A program made the translations under genes and the position numbers. Shown here piece by piece: positions 11,594 through 22,942 of a stretch of 64,000 nucleotides of DNA. Below the pieces are notes generated by a model, which searched no databases, was not told the DNA's origin, and saw only the letters and a program-made list of their open reading frames with translations. Origin of the DNA: Tuctoria greenei (lineage: Eukaryota; Streptophyta; Magnoliopsida; Poales; Poaceae); NCBI GenBank assembly GCA_036927565.1, contig JAYESD010000010.1, positions 36,759,298 to 36,823,297 on the forward strand, given 5' to 3'. The stretch's first letter is position 1; the number at the start of each line of letters is the position of its first letter.

Positions 11594-12262
11594 TCAACTA
11601 CCTCCGTGATAAGGGTTGAACCCTTGATGACGGAAGTACGCTGCAAGATCGGCTTGTTGTAGTTGTAGCGCCGTGTTGAAGTTGGTGAATTGAGCATCCA
11701 TGTGTTGTTGCCAATCCTGGGTACCTTGGACATGCTCCCGGAGTGTGCTGTAGATGTCACCCGTTCTCACTTCAAGTTCTCCCATACGTCTAGTGAGGTT
11801 TATCATTCCTTGGCTATAGTCATGATGACTTCTAGCCGAAAAGGAACGACATCCTCTCATGGACGTTGGGGGCAAGCTGCTAGAGCTTGAAGTGGATAAG
11901 GGTGGATCCCTTTGCCATTCTTGCCAAGATGATCCCCCAGTCTCATACATCGGAGGTTGAGTCCATCCGGGCGCATAACCCGTTCGGTTCTCTTCCTCTT
12001 GGTATTCATGGACCTGAGAGATTATAGGTGGCATGCATGTGGGATCTTGGAGAAGTCTGCGTGCTTGATCTTCAACTTTGCTTTGTATGTTGAGGTCGTT
12101 GCCACGAAGAAGTTGGTGTGGGTTGCTTCTCTCTTCCATGGGAGTGTCCTCACACACACTTCTCCTCCTTGGGCTTGTACCCACGGAAGAGAGGCGTGCA
12201 CTAGAACCTTCACCATGGCTTGAGCTTGCAGCCCCCTTCCTCTTTTCGAGCAACCTCTTCAT
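11594..12262 (-). CDS. ATH-B 3' ORF, 222 codons, function unknown
   Basis: A minus-strand ORF between the gag-protease region and the 3' LTR. Residues 1-60 are basic and Ser-rich. Residues 60-140 are polar with Pro/Gly and a Ser run. Residues 150-210 look helical and Gln-rich, with TRRMGELEV and a heptad-like pattern that could form a coiled coil. I recognise no enzyme motif, signal peptide or membrane span. Its position matches the extra ORF of Athila elements, but this copy is shorter and not envelope-like. It is preceded by its own TATA-like sequence (12529-12536), which suggests separate transcription. The ATG at 12262 is the first in frame. It could also be the tail of a truncated longer ORF. 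Confidence 0.5.
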   Translation of the reverse strand: MKRLLEKRKGAASSSHGEGSSARLSSVGTSPRRRSVCEDTPMEERSNPHQLLRGNDLNIQSKVEDQARRLLQDPTCMPPIISQVHEYQEEENRTGYAPGWTQPPMYETGGSSWQEWQRDPPLSTSSSSSLPPTSMRGCRSFSARSHHDYSQGMINLTRRMGELEVRTGDIYSTLREHVQGTQDWQQHMDAQFTNFNTALQLQQADLAAYFRHQGFNPYHGGS

Positions 12263-12528
12263 GTCTTTTTGAGTTTAACAAGCAAGAACAAAACAAGGCG
12301 AGAAAAATCCGGAAAGAAGCGAAGTTTGGAAAACAAAACTCTCAACAAATTTTCTCCTCTTGAAAGCTTGAGTGTAAAATGCAAATGCAGACAAAAGAAA
12401 ATATTTTTGGGGATGGATTTGAGCAAGAGTGTTGCAATGAAGAGCAAGAAAAACAAGGTGAGCTAGAGAGTGACTTGGGGAGGTATAAAATGATATGGTG
12501 TGTGAAGAGAGGTGCTCCTCACGGCCAC

Positions 12529-12536
12529 AATTTATA
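12529..12536 (-). promoter_or_regulatory. Possible internal TATA box of ATH-B
   Basis: The minus strand reads CCCTATAAATTG here, about 270 bases upstream of the ATG of the 3' ORF. The LTR promoter lies far upstream, so this could drive a separate mRNA for that ORF. It is only a motif match. Confidence 0.35.
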
Positions 12537-12950
12537 GGGTGCACCCTCCAACGGTCACTTGGGGTTCAAAATATAGCTGTTGGAGGAAGGGGAACCAATT
12601 TGGCTCCACTCCCTATTCGGCCGACCAGGAGGTTCGGCCGATTTGACACGTGGCCCCCCTGGTTCCCCGTTTGGCAAGTGGCTCTCCAATGGCTATAAAG
12701 TTAGCACGTTGGTGAAATGCCACATGTGCAGCTCAGAGAAAAAAATTGTTTTTCAAATAAAAACATTTTTTCAAATCCAATAAAAAAATTTCTTTTGAAA
12801 AGAAAGAAAAAAAATGATAGTTGAGAATATAAGATTCTCACTTGCTAGGAAAAATCAAATATGCAATGGGAAAAATCCAAAAGGGGCGGAAAAAAGAAAG
12901 AAAGAAAAACAAAGTGGGATAATTACCAATTTAACCTATTGGCGTAGGTC

Positions 12951-14856
12951 TCACCACCGTCCGATGAGATGGCCATTCTTCCATCTTCATTTCACATCTG
13001 GGCCCGGAGGGATGGGCTCGGACGGCTTGTCTTTCTTCTTCCGCCATTCCTTCTTTGGCGGCTTGGTGGACTTGGGCCTTCGGGAAGGTCCAGATGATTC
13101 CGTCACCTTTGGGTATCGGCGTGGTCGAAACGACGAATTCTCCTCGTAGATTAATCTTCTCATGAATGCAATGACTGAGTCCACCTTTGGAGGTGTGCCT
13201 TCGACCTCTCTGATGTGTTTATCATTCAGCCCATACTTGATTTTAATCATGGAGCATTGCTCTGATCTTGGCCGAAAGTTAAACTTTTCCTCCTTGCCAT
13301 TGATATGGAAGTGGATTTCTCCAGCTCCAATATCTATGCGAGCTTTTGCAGTGCTGAGGAATGGGCACCCCAGAATGAGTGGTGTATCTTTCTCAGTGTC
13401 CATGTCTAGAACCATAAAATCCACGGGTATGAAGCAGTTCCGGATCTTCACCGAGACATCTTCAGCAATACCCGCTGGATAACGGACTGAAGAGTCAGCC
13501 AGTTGTAGCTGCATTGGTGTTGGAGTCAGCTATGTCAAGTTCAGTTGGTCGAACACAACCTTGGGCACACACTGACACTTGCTCCCAGATCACAAAGTTC
13601 CTTGTCAAAGTGGTGAGCCCCCATTGAGCATGAAATGGTAGGACATCTGGGGTCTTTTTTCTTTTCATGAATCCTATTTAGGATGGTAGCACTGCAGTCT
13701 TCTGTAAGCTTGACGACCTCAGTGGTGGGCAATGGCCGTTTGTTGTTCAATATGTCCTTGAGATAGCGAGCATAAGTGGGTACTTGCATCGCATCAATCA
13801 AGGGCACATTGATGTGGATTTTTCGAATGATCTCAACAAAATGGTTGAATTGCTCATCCACTGTTGGCTTCCTTTGTCTGTGAGGGAATGGCAATAAGTT
13901 GGTGTCTTCAAAGTGTTTGGCCATTCTCTCACCAAGTAATTCACTTGGGACATCCTCCTTCTCAGTCTCAGTTGTCCTCTTTTCTTGTGTGGGATATGGT
14001 GGGTCACGAGTGGTTTTTCCTCCTCTCGTAACCACTGCATTGACGTTCTCCACTGGGGCTTCTGGATGCCCCGGAATTCATTTGTTTTCCAATGGAGGGA
14101 CAATTGCAGCAAGTTGTGCCAGTTGAGTCTCCAACATCTTGTTGAAGCTTAGTTGATTGTTGAATGCTGAGGATAGTCCTTCAATCTTTGCATTGATGTT
14201 TTCCAGGGTCTTGTCATTAGCTGACAGCTTTTTGGATAGGGCATCGTTGATCTTGAGCTGGCTAATGGCAAGTTCTCTCAAGTTGGGCTGATTTCCAGGG
14301 TTGCCATTGTTGTTGTACCCTCCTTGAAAGAATGGGCGTTATTGACCCCACCCTTGACCTCCTGGACGATAGCCATTGTTGTTGTTGAAATTTCCATTGT
14401 TGGCGAGGTATAGGGCATCCTCACGAGTTTCTGGGCAATCATTGCCCATATGACCCGTGTTGCCACATACTTCACACGTGATGTGAGAGTCTAGGGCATA
14501 GGAATTGCCAGACACTTCACCACTGGCTTGTCCATCAATTTTCTTCATTAGGAGGTCCAATTTTGCAGCGATCATGTCCACCTCCTTCAAGGTGTGCATG
14601 CCTCGCTGTCAGGTATGGATACGCTCATCGTTCCATCCCATGTTGGACACCATCTTCTCAATAATATCTTTAGCTTTTGGCACCGTCAATGAGAAGAAGT
14701 CTCCTCCAGCAGCAACATCCAAATGGTCACGAGCTGATGGGATCAGCCCGTTATAGAAATTCTGAATAAGGAGCCTGTCATCCATCCCATGGTGGGGACA
14801 GACTAGGATGTACTCCTGAAGCCTTTCCCATGCCTCGGGAATAGATTCCTTGAGCT
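12951..14856 (-). pseudogene. ATH-B gag C-terminal part and protease, decayed
   Basis: This continues the gag frame broken by CRM-N at 14857. In order on the minus strand: the conserved IPEAWERLQ and CPHHGM blocks (about 14760-14845), a CCHC zinc knuckle CEVCGNTGHMGNDC (about 14440-14485), an Asn/Gly-rich linker, a coiled-coil-like stretch (14080-14280), and an aspartic protease with DLGASVSV (normally D-T/S-G-A) near 13580-13605. PLILGCPFL and the end of the protease follow at 13200-13440. In-frame stops lie near 14609, 14339 and 14078, with a frameshift near 13530. The reading frame then ends at 12987 without any reverse transcriptase. No functional product is expected. Confidence 0.75.
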
Positions 14857-14861
14857 CTTGC

Positions 14862-15772
14862 TGATGAGGACATCACTTCTATGGATACAAAAAACACTCC
14901 ATTGAACATACAAGATGCAATCAATAGAGTTCATACACAACAATTAATTTCAGAGGTGAACTCGTTCTTATATATTTCCTTATTTGTTTTTGAGCATAGA
15001 TTGCTACTTAATGATTTATTTGTGATTAGGATCCATGGAGAGGTTCAAGGAGTACTTGGAGGGAGTATTAGGGACGTGGAAGACCAGAGAATTCGTTCAA
15101 AGAAGATGGAAACCGAACCAAACACCAAATCGTATCCAACTCGGAGTCTAGGAGCAGTATGCACTAAAACGGACGCCCAGGACGCATACGAACTCTGTTT
15201 TGGACGTTCTACATATGCACGGAAAGGGGAGAGGATAACCTTTCCAATGGAGCCGGTCCCATGTAAAAATTCCTTTGGAGTCGACCGCAATCGTCGAAAC
15301 AAAATCAAGTACAGAATCTGTTAGGGTGCTACGCCACCGTATTGGGCCATTGGGCCATGTATCAAGTCTAAGTCCATTATTTTTGAATATTAGGGTTAGG
15401 TCACGACCCCAACACCCCCTTGGACGTCCTCCCACCTATATATACTCCATAGTAGCCGCCATAAACAATTGGGTTTTGCTTAGATCAATAATATCGCCGT
15501 TTATCGGTTTGTGAAACCCCAATTCAGCAATTTCAGATTGCTTCTTCTACGTTCTTGCTTGTGTTCTCGGTTGCTCTTGCAGGGATTAGCCTTTTTGGCG
15601 AGGTCAAGCGTGTGCAGCACGGTTGATAACCAACGGAGTGGTGGTGTAGTGATTGCAGGGGTTGTTCGTGTTCTACTCGAGAGCCTCGTATCATCAATGT
15701 CGAGATCTCCATCAATCGACTTATCATTACCTTTCCGAAGATCGGGACTCATTGTTGCTAATCTTTGCTACA
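14862..15772 (+). repeat. CRM-N 5' LTR
   Basis: It starts TGATGAGGACATCAC and aligns with 26132-27036 at roughly 95% or better by eye. The end is best aligned at GCTACA (15772), though ACTCA at 15751 is possible. A TATATATA box lies near 15430-15440. The tRNA-iMet primer site seen in CRM-Y and CRM-O is not recognisable after this LTR. Confidence 0.75.
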
Positions 15773-16003
15773 TAGAAAGTGTCATCCAAGCTACACCTTA
15801 CTCTTGAGCAGAATCGATACACCTTTGCAATCATCCCACGCTTCATTGGTTTCTTCATACCGTCCACCGTTTGCCACCTGCAGTGTCGGTAAGAACACTT
15901 GTAAGAGCGTGGTAAGGCGCTTGAGAGTGTGTGATTCCACTTCCACTTTGCCATTATCCTTTGTAGTTGATAAGGATAACATATTTTTTGTGCTGTCTTC
16001 TGT

Positions 16004-16932
16004 TTGCTACTAACAATGTTAGGTAAAAGCAAGAATCATGCATTATATGCTGAGATGATGGACATGATGAAGACGACGTTGAAGTTGCTAAGTAAAAATC
16101 AAACATCAACCAAGGATTCACATGACATTCAGACCACCTTTACAACACCTTCCACAAGAAGTAATTACATTCGCCCATCTCTTCCTTCTTATGATGGTTT
16201 TGGTTATGATGAATATATTACTTGGGAAATAGAGGTGGATAAAATTTTTGGACAATGTCATATGTGTGAGAGGAGAAAGATTAGAAATGTTGCAAGTGCA
16301 TTAGTAGATTGTGCATTAACTTGGTGGAACAATTTAAATGAATTAGAAAAACCTCAAAAATGGAAAGAAACGAAAATTCTTATGCGAGAAACTTTTGTTA
16401 ATGTATCTATGTGCAAAGAAGAAATTCAGCAATTTGAGGAGAAATTTCTTGTTGTACCTCCTTTTGTGTCTAACGTTTTGCAGGACAATATAGAAAATAA
16501 TATAGATGATGCAAAAGAGAATGAGACTTTTGACAACACTTGTGAAATTTTAGATGGATCAACTCATAATGCACTCGAAATCACTGCTAGAAATGGTAAG
16601 GCAAAACATTCTACAAATACAGAAGGTGAGAAGTTTTTGGATGTTCTGAAGTTTTCCACCAATCATGCTATTTTCGAGGAGCAACTATTAGAATCGTATA
16701 TTTATACACCATTGTCACATGTTGATTTTCCCGCTGATCGTTGCACTAAGAAAGAGTTGTGTGCTGATAATTCCATTATACCTATGCAAAAACAAGTTAA
16801 TGTACAAGATGATTGTGTTTTGGATTCACCTACTTGTGCTGAAATTCATAATTTGATCACCGCTACTGCTGAAAATGATGAGTTAAAATGTTTGTCTTCT
16901 CTAAATACTTTGGGTTATATTGAATTTGACAC
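16004..16932 (+). CDS. CRM-N gag-like ORF, first part (split)
   Basis: The start ATGTTAGGTAAAAG lies in the same leader context (CTACTAACA before the ATG) as the gag of CRM-O. Residues about 45-150 are a retrotransposon gag core (LPSYDGF, then WEIEVDKIF, then TWWNNL and the following helical block). The remainder, to about residue 310, is acidic and unlike CRM gag, with no zinc knuckle. RET-solo1 inserted at 16933; the frame remains open for six codons into the solo LTR, then stops. Across the insertion, after the target duplication, the frame continues at 25506. No nonsense codon is seen in either half. Confidence 0.7.
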
Positions 16933-17563
16933 TGTCGAAGGTCGTAAATGATACTTCCCCCGGACCTGCTTAGAGTGCAGCCCGCGGAGGTTCTTTGGAT
17001 TCACGAGGGCTAGTCCCAGGAGATCGAGCACAGCAGGATGATGAACACAGGGGATTTACGTGGTTCGGGCCGTCGGAGCGTAATACCCTACGACCACGGG
17101 AGTGTTTGTGTATTGCCTTGCTTAAGTGTGTATGAGCCTTGGTCTAATTTTTCGTCAGATCCTTGTGAAGGTCGTCTGTAGAGCCCTTTTATAGTTCAAG
17201 GACTCTGCAGTCACAAGATGGGTCCCAGTACCCGACAGGTGGTCCTGGGGAGTGCCAAATCCTATACAAGATCTAGGATTAATTGCTATCTACTTCCCTT
17301 TGTCAGGGATGTCAATGCATCGTCCTGCCGCATCGTGCGCCAGGGCTACACATAGTTGGTGATGATGGTGGTGCACGTCTTGTCCGTCATGTCCTTGCGG
17401 CCCATTCATCCGTCTTGCGGCGCGGGTCTGTACCGGCTACTTGGACAAGACAGGACACTGGAGCCTTGACTTTCGCAAGCGCGACTCAGCTTGCCTGGGG
17501 AAGGTGCGCGAACTTAATGCTTGTCTAAGCAGCGCACACGTTCCTTTACTGTGGCTTCCTACC

Positions 17564-18428
17564 TGATGAGTAAGGTTAGGCCCGATCTTCCGAAAGGTAA
17601 TATCGATTGGGGTGGAGAACTCGACGTTGATGATCCGCGGCACTCGAGCGGTTCGAGTACCCCTGCAATCACTACACCACGGCTCCGTTGGTTATCAACC
17701 GTGCGGCACACGCTTGACCTCGCCAAGAAGGCTAATCCCTGCAAGTGCAATCGAGAACACGAGCAAGAACGTAGAAGACACGATCAGAAATCGCGAAATT
17801 GGGGTCTCACAAACCGTAGAACGGCGATATTATTGATCTAAGCAAAACCCACCGAATATGACCGGCGGCTGCAGTATTTATAGGCTAGGGTTCGACCAAA
17901 ACACGATTAGACGCGTCCCTAATGGACTCTTACGGGATACAAGGCCCAAAGGCCCGATTCGGTGGCGCAGCACCGGACAGAAATCTGGACTCGACTTGTT
18001 TCGACGATTCCCAATGACTCCGGAGGAATTTTGAGGTGGGACCAGAACCATTGGAAAGTTTATCTTCTCCTCTTTCCGTTCATATGTAGAACGTCGAAAA
18101 CGGAGTCCGTATGCCTCCTGGGCGTCTGTTTTAAGGTGGACTGCTCCTGGACTCCGAGTTGAACTCGAGTCCGAGTTGTAAACTGTTTCCATCTACTTGT
18201 GGACGTCCCAGGTGGTTCTCCACGCTCCCAAGGCCTCCTTCCTTCACTTGTTGATCTTTTCCATTATTCCTAATAACAATTAAATCATCACATAGCAATC
18301 TATTCTCAAACTCACATGCAAAAGAAGTTAAGAACGAATTCACCTGCTGATTTAATAACCGTGCCCGTGCTCTTGTGATTGGTCCTTGCAGTTCAATGTG
18401 CGTCTCTGCTGTTGTGATGTCCTCATCA
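17564..18428 (-). repeat. CRM-Y 3' LTR
   Basis: 865 bases, TGATGA...TCATCA. Directly upstream on the minus strand is the polypurine AGAGGGGGAGGA (18429-18440). It encodes about the last 100 codons of the polyprotein. A TATA-like CTATAAATAC lies near 17873-17882. Confidence 0.9.
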
Positions 18429-21400
18429 TCCTCCCCCTCTTGAATTGGAGTCGTCCTCGACTCAAGTTCATCTTCTTCTCCCAAGTACGGTCGCAAATCT
18501 GAAATGTTAAATGTAGGACTAACCCCAAAATCGGGAGGCAATTCAAGCTTATATGCATTATCATTAATCTTTTCAACGATCTTAAAAGGACCAGCAGCTC
18601 GTGGCATAAGTTTAGATTTTCTCACGTCGGGAAATCGCTCTTTTCTCAAATGTAACCACACCAAATCGCCCGGTTCAAGTTTTACTTCTTTTCTACCTTT
18701 ACTACCTGCAATCCTATACTTCTCATTCATCATTTCAATATTTTTCTTTGTAGTTTCATGCATCTTAAGAATGAATTCAGATCGTTGTGTAGCATCCAAA
18801 TTTATAGTTTCAGAAGGAGGCAAAGGTAGTAAATCAATAGGAGCACGGGGATTGAAACCATACACTACCTGGAATGGACTTACCTTTGTCGTGGAGTGAA
18901 CGGATCTGTTGTAAGCAAATTCTATATGTGGTAAACACTCCTCCCACAACTTCAAATTTGTTTTCAAGACAGCCCGTAACATAGTGGATAAAGTACGATT
19001 AACTACCTCGGTCTGTCCATCCGTTTGTGGGTGACATGTAGTTGAAAACAGCAACTTGGTTCCCAATTTATACCACAAAGTTCTCCAAAAATGACTTAAA
19101 AATTTTGCATCACGATCAGAAACAATGGTATTTGGCACACCATGTAAACGAACAATTTCCGTCATAAATAAATCAGCAATGTGTGAGGCATTATCATTCT
19201 TATGACAAGGTATAAAGTGTGCCATTTTGGAAAAACGATCAACAACTACAAAAATACTATCCCTCCCCCTCTTAGTCCTAGGCAATCCCAAAACAAAGTC
19301 CATAGAAATATCCTCCCAAGGTACACTAGGAACAGGAAGAGGCATATAAAGACCATGTGGGTTAAGGCGAGACTTAGCTTTATTGCAAGTAGTGCATCGT
19401 GACACGTAGCGCTCGACATCACGCCTCATCTTTGGCCAAAAGAAGTGTGTGGACAGCACGTCTTCAGTTTTCTTCACTCCAAAATGTCCCATCAAACCTC
19501 CTCCATGTGCTTCCTGCAAAAGCAATAGACGAACGGAGCTAGCTGGAACGCATAGCTTGTTAGCACGATAGAGGAGACCCTCTCGCAGCACATATTTATT
19601 CCAAGTTCTTCCTTCTCTACAATTTTCAAAAGCAACTTTGAAGTCCAAATCAGTAGGATATAATGCTTTAATTGTTTCCAAACCAAAGATTTTATGATCA
19701 AGTTGGGACAGCATGGTATAACGCCTAGATAATGCATCGGCAATGATATTTTCCTTCCCTTTCTTATGCTTAATGATGTATGGAAACGACTCTATGAACT
19801 CAATCCATTTAGCATGTCGTTTATTCAGATTGGTTTGACACTTAAGATACTTCAATGATTCATGATCGGAATGTATGACAAACTCCTTAGACCAAAGATA
19901 ATGTTGCCATGTTTGTAATACACGGACTAAGGCATACAATTCCTTATCATAAGTGGAGTAATTCAGAGAAGGACCATGAAGTTTTTCACTAAAGAAAGCA
20001 ACGGGTTTACCTCCTTGTATGAGAACGCCTCCAATACCAATGCCACTTGCATCGCATTCTAGCTCAAAGGTCTTGTCAAAATCAGGAAGTTGTAGTAATG
20101 GTGCTTGTGTAAGCTTCGATTTGAGAGCATCAAAAGCTTGTTGCTGCTGTTCACCCCATCGAAATGGAACTCCCTTCTTCGTTAGCTCATGTAGAGGTGC
20201 TGCAATGGTGCTAAAATCCCGCACAAAGCGCCGATAAAATCCTGCAAGACCAAGGAAACTACGAACCTGTGTGACTGTAGTTGGGGCTGGCCAGCTGGTG
20301 ATTGCTTCAATTTTTGCCTCATCCATCTCAATTCCCTGCGAGGAAACGACATAGCCAAGAAACGAGACTCGATTGGTGCAAAAAACGCACTTTTCGAGGT
20401 TACCAAACAAACGTGCATCTCTCAAAACAGTAAAAACAGCACGTAAATGATCAAGATGTTCATCATATGACTTGCTGTAAATGAGGATATCATCGAAGTA
20501 AACCACCACAAATTGTCCAATGAAAGCACGTAAAACCTCGTTCATTAATCGCATAAAGGTGTTGGGTGCATTAGTTAAACCAAAAGGCATGACTAACCAC
20601 TCATAAAGTCCAAACTTGGTTTTAAATGCAGTTTTCCATTCATCTCCTAGTGCCATTCTAATTTGGTGGTAACCACTACGCAAGTCAATTTTTGTGAAGA
20701 TGATAGCACCACTCAATTCATCAAGCATGTCATCTAATCGAGGAATAGGATAACGATATCGAATGGTGATGTTATTAATTGCTCGACAATCAACACACAT
20801 GCGCCAACTACCATCTTTCTTAGGAACCAAAAGAACAGGAACGGAACAAGGGCTAAGGCTTTCACGAATGTACCCGCAGTCCAAAAGATCTTGGACTTGT
20901 CGCTGAATTTCCTTAGTTTCTTGTGGATTCGCCCTGTATGCTGCACGATTTGGCAAACTTGCTCCTGGAATCAAATCGATCTTGTGTTCAATGCCTCTCA
21001 TCGGTGGTAAACCAGGGGGTATCTCGGAGGGAAACACATCCTCAAACTCCTGCAAAAGGTTAGCAACAGCAGGGGGCAATGCAATAGACAATTCATGAAG
21101 TGAAAACATGGCTTCTTTGCAAACTAAAGCATAGAACATCCCCTTAGCATCGAATAAATCAGCAAGTTCAGATTTAGTTGCGAGCAATGATGGTGATTTT
21201 AACTTAATAACTTGCTGTTTTTCATATTCTAATTTAGTTGCTTTGCCCTCACGAATTTTACTCTTCTCAAAATGCACAATTTCAGCAGGAGTCATGGGGA
21301 GCAAAGTGATTTTCTTTCCCTTATGCATGAGCGTATATTTATTGGTTCTACCATGATGAATAGCATCTGTATCAAATTCCCAAGGACGACCCAATAAAAG

Positions 21401-22942
21401 AGAACAAGCATCCATAGGAACAACATCAAAATCAGCAAAATCATGGTATGAACCAATTGAAAAATGGATTCTCGCTGTTTGTGTTACCCGAACCTTACCG
21501 CTGTTGTTGAACCATTGAATGTGGTACGGATGAGGGTGTGCTCTTGTTGTCAAATCGAGTTTCTTGACGACGTCCGTGTTTACCAAGTTATTGCAGCTAC
21601 CTCCATCAATTATATTGTGTACACGGCAGTCCTTGACGACGAGAAACATGTGGAAAAGGTTGTGTCGTTGTAGCTTGTCGTCGGTCTCCACTTTGGAGCT
21701 CAAGGCACGCTGCACAATGATGCTCCTATAGTTCTCCGTCGCCGCTGTACCAAGTACCTCTTCTTCGGTGTGTTCATCATTTGGATCTGTAAAGTCAGTA
21801 GCAAGAGAATATTCATCTTCAACATCCGAAGTACTATCATACCCGCCATCATCGCGTGCTATGTATGCTCGTTTGCTCGGGCAATCTCTCATCATATGAC
21901 CAAGTCCCTGGCAGCGGTGACACTTAATGTCGGAAGTACGACCCGTAGAAGGAGTGGACGACGAAGGCTTGAATGATGTCGTCTTGCTGCCTTCCGGCAC
22001 ACGAGAAGGTGGAGCAGCAGGTATAGTTCGTTGGCCGCCATTGGGTGGTGTAGTCGCTGCACGGGGGGCCGAAGATGGTGCTGTTTTGGACGGTGTAGTT
22101 GCTGCACGCGGCGTGAAGTTGCTCCTCGTGCGTTGTTGCTGTTGTTGTCGGCCCTGCAATTCTTTTTCTGCCAACATAGCAAGCTGAAACAATCTGTTAA
22201 CAGTATCATATTCTTTGTAATCAACAATGTCCTGAATTTCACACCTCAACCCCCCATAAAAACGAGCTATTTTATCATCCATGTCCTCTACTACCCCACA
22301 ACGCAGCATACCCTTTTGTAACTCTTGATAATACTCCTCTACGGACATGTTACCTTGGTCTAAACGCTGCAATTTTTTGCGAAGGTCCCGCTGAAAAGAT
22401 GGAGGAACAAATCGAACACGCATAGCTTCCTTTAATCTATCCCATGTTGGAGGATCAATTCTAGTTTTAACAAGTTCATTCCACCATATGATAGCGAAAT
22501 CCTTAAACTCACTAGTGGCTTGACGAACTCTATGTTGTTCAGGAACAAGATGGGAATTAAATTTTTGCTCTACTGTCATCTCCCAATCAAGATAAGCCTC
22601 AGCATCATAAGCACCAGAAAAAGAGGGTATAGTAAATTTCACTTTAGCAAAAGGATCATCAGGAGGGCGGTTATAATTGTTATGATTGTTACCTCCCATA
22701 CCTCGACGATAAAGTGGCAGTCTTGGCTGATTACTGTGATCTTCCAGTTCATCATAAGCATTGTCTTCTTGTCTTCCAGCGAGAGGCAACCGAGCCTCAA
22801 AAGTATTCATCCGAAGAGCAAGGTCATCCAGTTTGCGAGTCAAGTTCGCCAATGACTCCTCCGTTGATGCGTTGTATTTGGCGAACATATCACGTAACTC
22901 AACATGTTGAACACATTCGTCATTATTTTCTTCTCCTGCCAT
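18131..22942 (-). CDS. CRM-Y gag-pol polyprotein
   Basis: One ORF of 1603 codons from ATG 22942; the frame is open 16 codons further, but CRM-O shares this start. Domains by residue: gag about 85-280; zinc knuckle CHRCQGLGHMMRDC about 335-350; aspartic protease IIDGGSC about 445 (DGG instead of DSG, as often seen in plant gypsy elements); reverse transcriptase about 650-870 with YFDDILIY near 814; RNase H about 955-1040 with ECDASG and HSDHESL; integrase zinc finger about 1145-1180; integrase core about 1205-1320 with D, D and E in MDFV, SDRDAKF and TEVVNRT. A tail with a GPF/I-like module and SDLRPYL ends in EGEDDEDIT and continues about 100 residues into the LTR. No stop or shift, so it may be functional. 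Confidence 0.92.
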   Translation of the reverse strand: MAGEENNDECVQHVELRDMFAKYNASTEESLANLTRKLDDLALRMNTFEARLPLAGRQEDNAYDELEDHSNQPRLPLYRRGMGGNNHNNYNRPPDDPFAKVKFTIPSFSGAYDAEAYLDWEMTVEQKFNSHLVPEQHRVRQATSEFKDFAIIWWNELVKTRIDPPTWDRLKEAMRVRFVPPSFQRDLRKKLQRLDQGNMSVEEYYQELQKGMLRCGVVEDMDDKIARFYGGLRCEIQDIVDYKEYDTVNRLFQLAMLAEKELQGRQQQQQRTRSNFTPRAATTPSKTAPSSAPRAATTPPNGGQRTIPAAPPSRVPEGSKTTSFKPSSSTPSTGRTSDIKCHRCQGLGHMMRDCPSKRAYIARDDGGYDSTSDVEDEYSLATDFTDPNDEHTEEEVLGTAATENYRSIIVQRALSSKVETDDKLQRHNLFHMFLVVKDCRVHNIIDGGSCNNLVNTDVVKKLDLTTRAHPHPYHIQWFNNSGKVRVTQTARIHFSIGSYHDFADFDVVPMDACSLLLGRPWEFDTDAIHHGRTNKYTLMHKGKKITLLPMTPAEIVHFEKSKIREGKATKLEYEKQQVIKLKSPSLLATKSELADLFDAKGMFYALVCKEAMFSLHELSIALPPAVANLLQEFEDVFPSEIPPGLPPMRGIEHKIDLIPGASLPNRAAYRANPQETKEIQRQVQDLLDCGYIRESLSPCSVPVLLVPKKDGSWRMCVDCRAINNITIRYRYPIPRLDDMLDELSGAIIFTKIDLRSGYHQIRMALGDEWKTAFKTKFGLYEWLVMPFGLTNAPNTFMRLMNEVLRAFIGQFVVVYFDDILIYSKSYDEHLDHLRAVFTVLRDARLFGNLEKCVFCTNRVSFLGYVVSSQGIEMDEAKIEAITSWPAPTTVTQVRSFLGLAGFYRRFVRDFSTIAAPLHELTKKGVPFRWGEQQQQAFDALKSKLTQAPLLQLPDFDKTFELECDASGIGIGGVLIQGGKPVAFFSEKLHGPSLNYSTYDKELYALVRVLQTWQHYLWSKEFVIHSDHESLKYLKCQTNLNKRHAKWIEFIESFPYIIKHKKGKENIIADALSRRYTMLSQLDHKIFGLETIKALYPTDLDFKVAFENCREGRTWNKYVLREGLLYRANKLCVPASSVRLLLLQEAHGGGLMGHFGVKKTEDVLSTHFFWPKMRRDVERYVSRCTTCNKAKSRLNPHGLYMPLPVPSVPWEDISMDFVLGLPRTKRGRDSIFVVVDRFSKMAHFIPCHKNDNASHIADLFMTEIVRLHGVPNTIVSDRDAKFLSHFWRTLWYKLGTKLLFSTTCHPQTDGQTEVVNRTLSTMLRAVLKTNLKLWEECLPHIEFAYNRSVHSTTKVSPFQVVYGFNPRAPIDLLPLPPSETINLDATQRSEFILKMHETTKKNIEMMNEKYRIAGSKGRKEVKLEPGDLVWLHLRKERFPDVRKSKLMPRAAGPFKIVEKINDNAYKLELPPDFGVSPTFNISDLRPYLGEEDELESRTTPIQEGEDDEDITTAETHIELQGPITRARARLLNQQVNSFLTSFACEFENRLLCDDLIVIRNNGKDQQVKEGGLGSVENHLGRPQVDGNSLQLGLEFNSESRSSPP

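Noticed and set aside
17878..18192. 104-codon ORF within the CRM LTRs (also 24535-24849)
   Set aside because: Same place as the LTR-encoded tail of the polyprotein in another frame; no motif, and not maintained intact in CRM-O.
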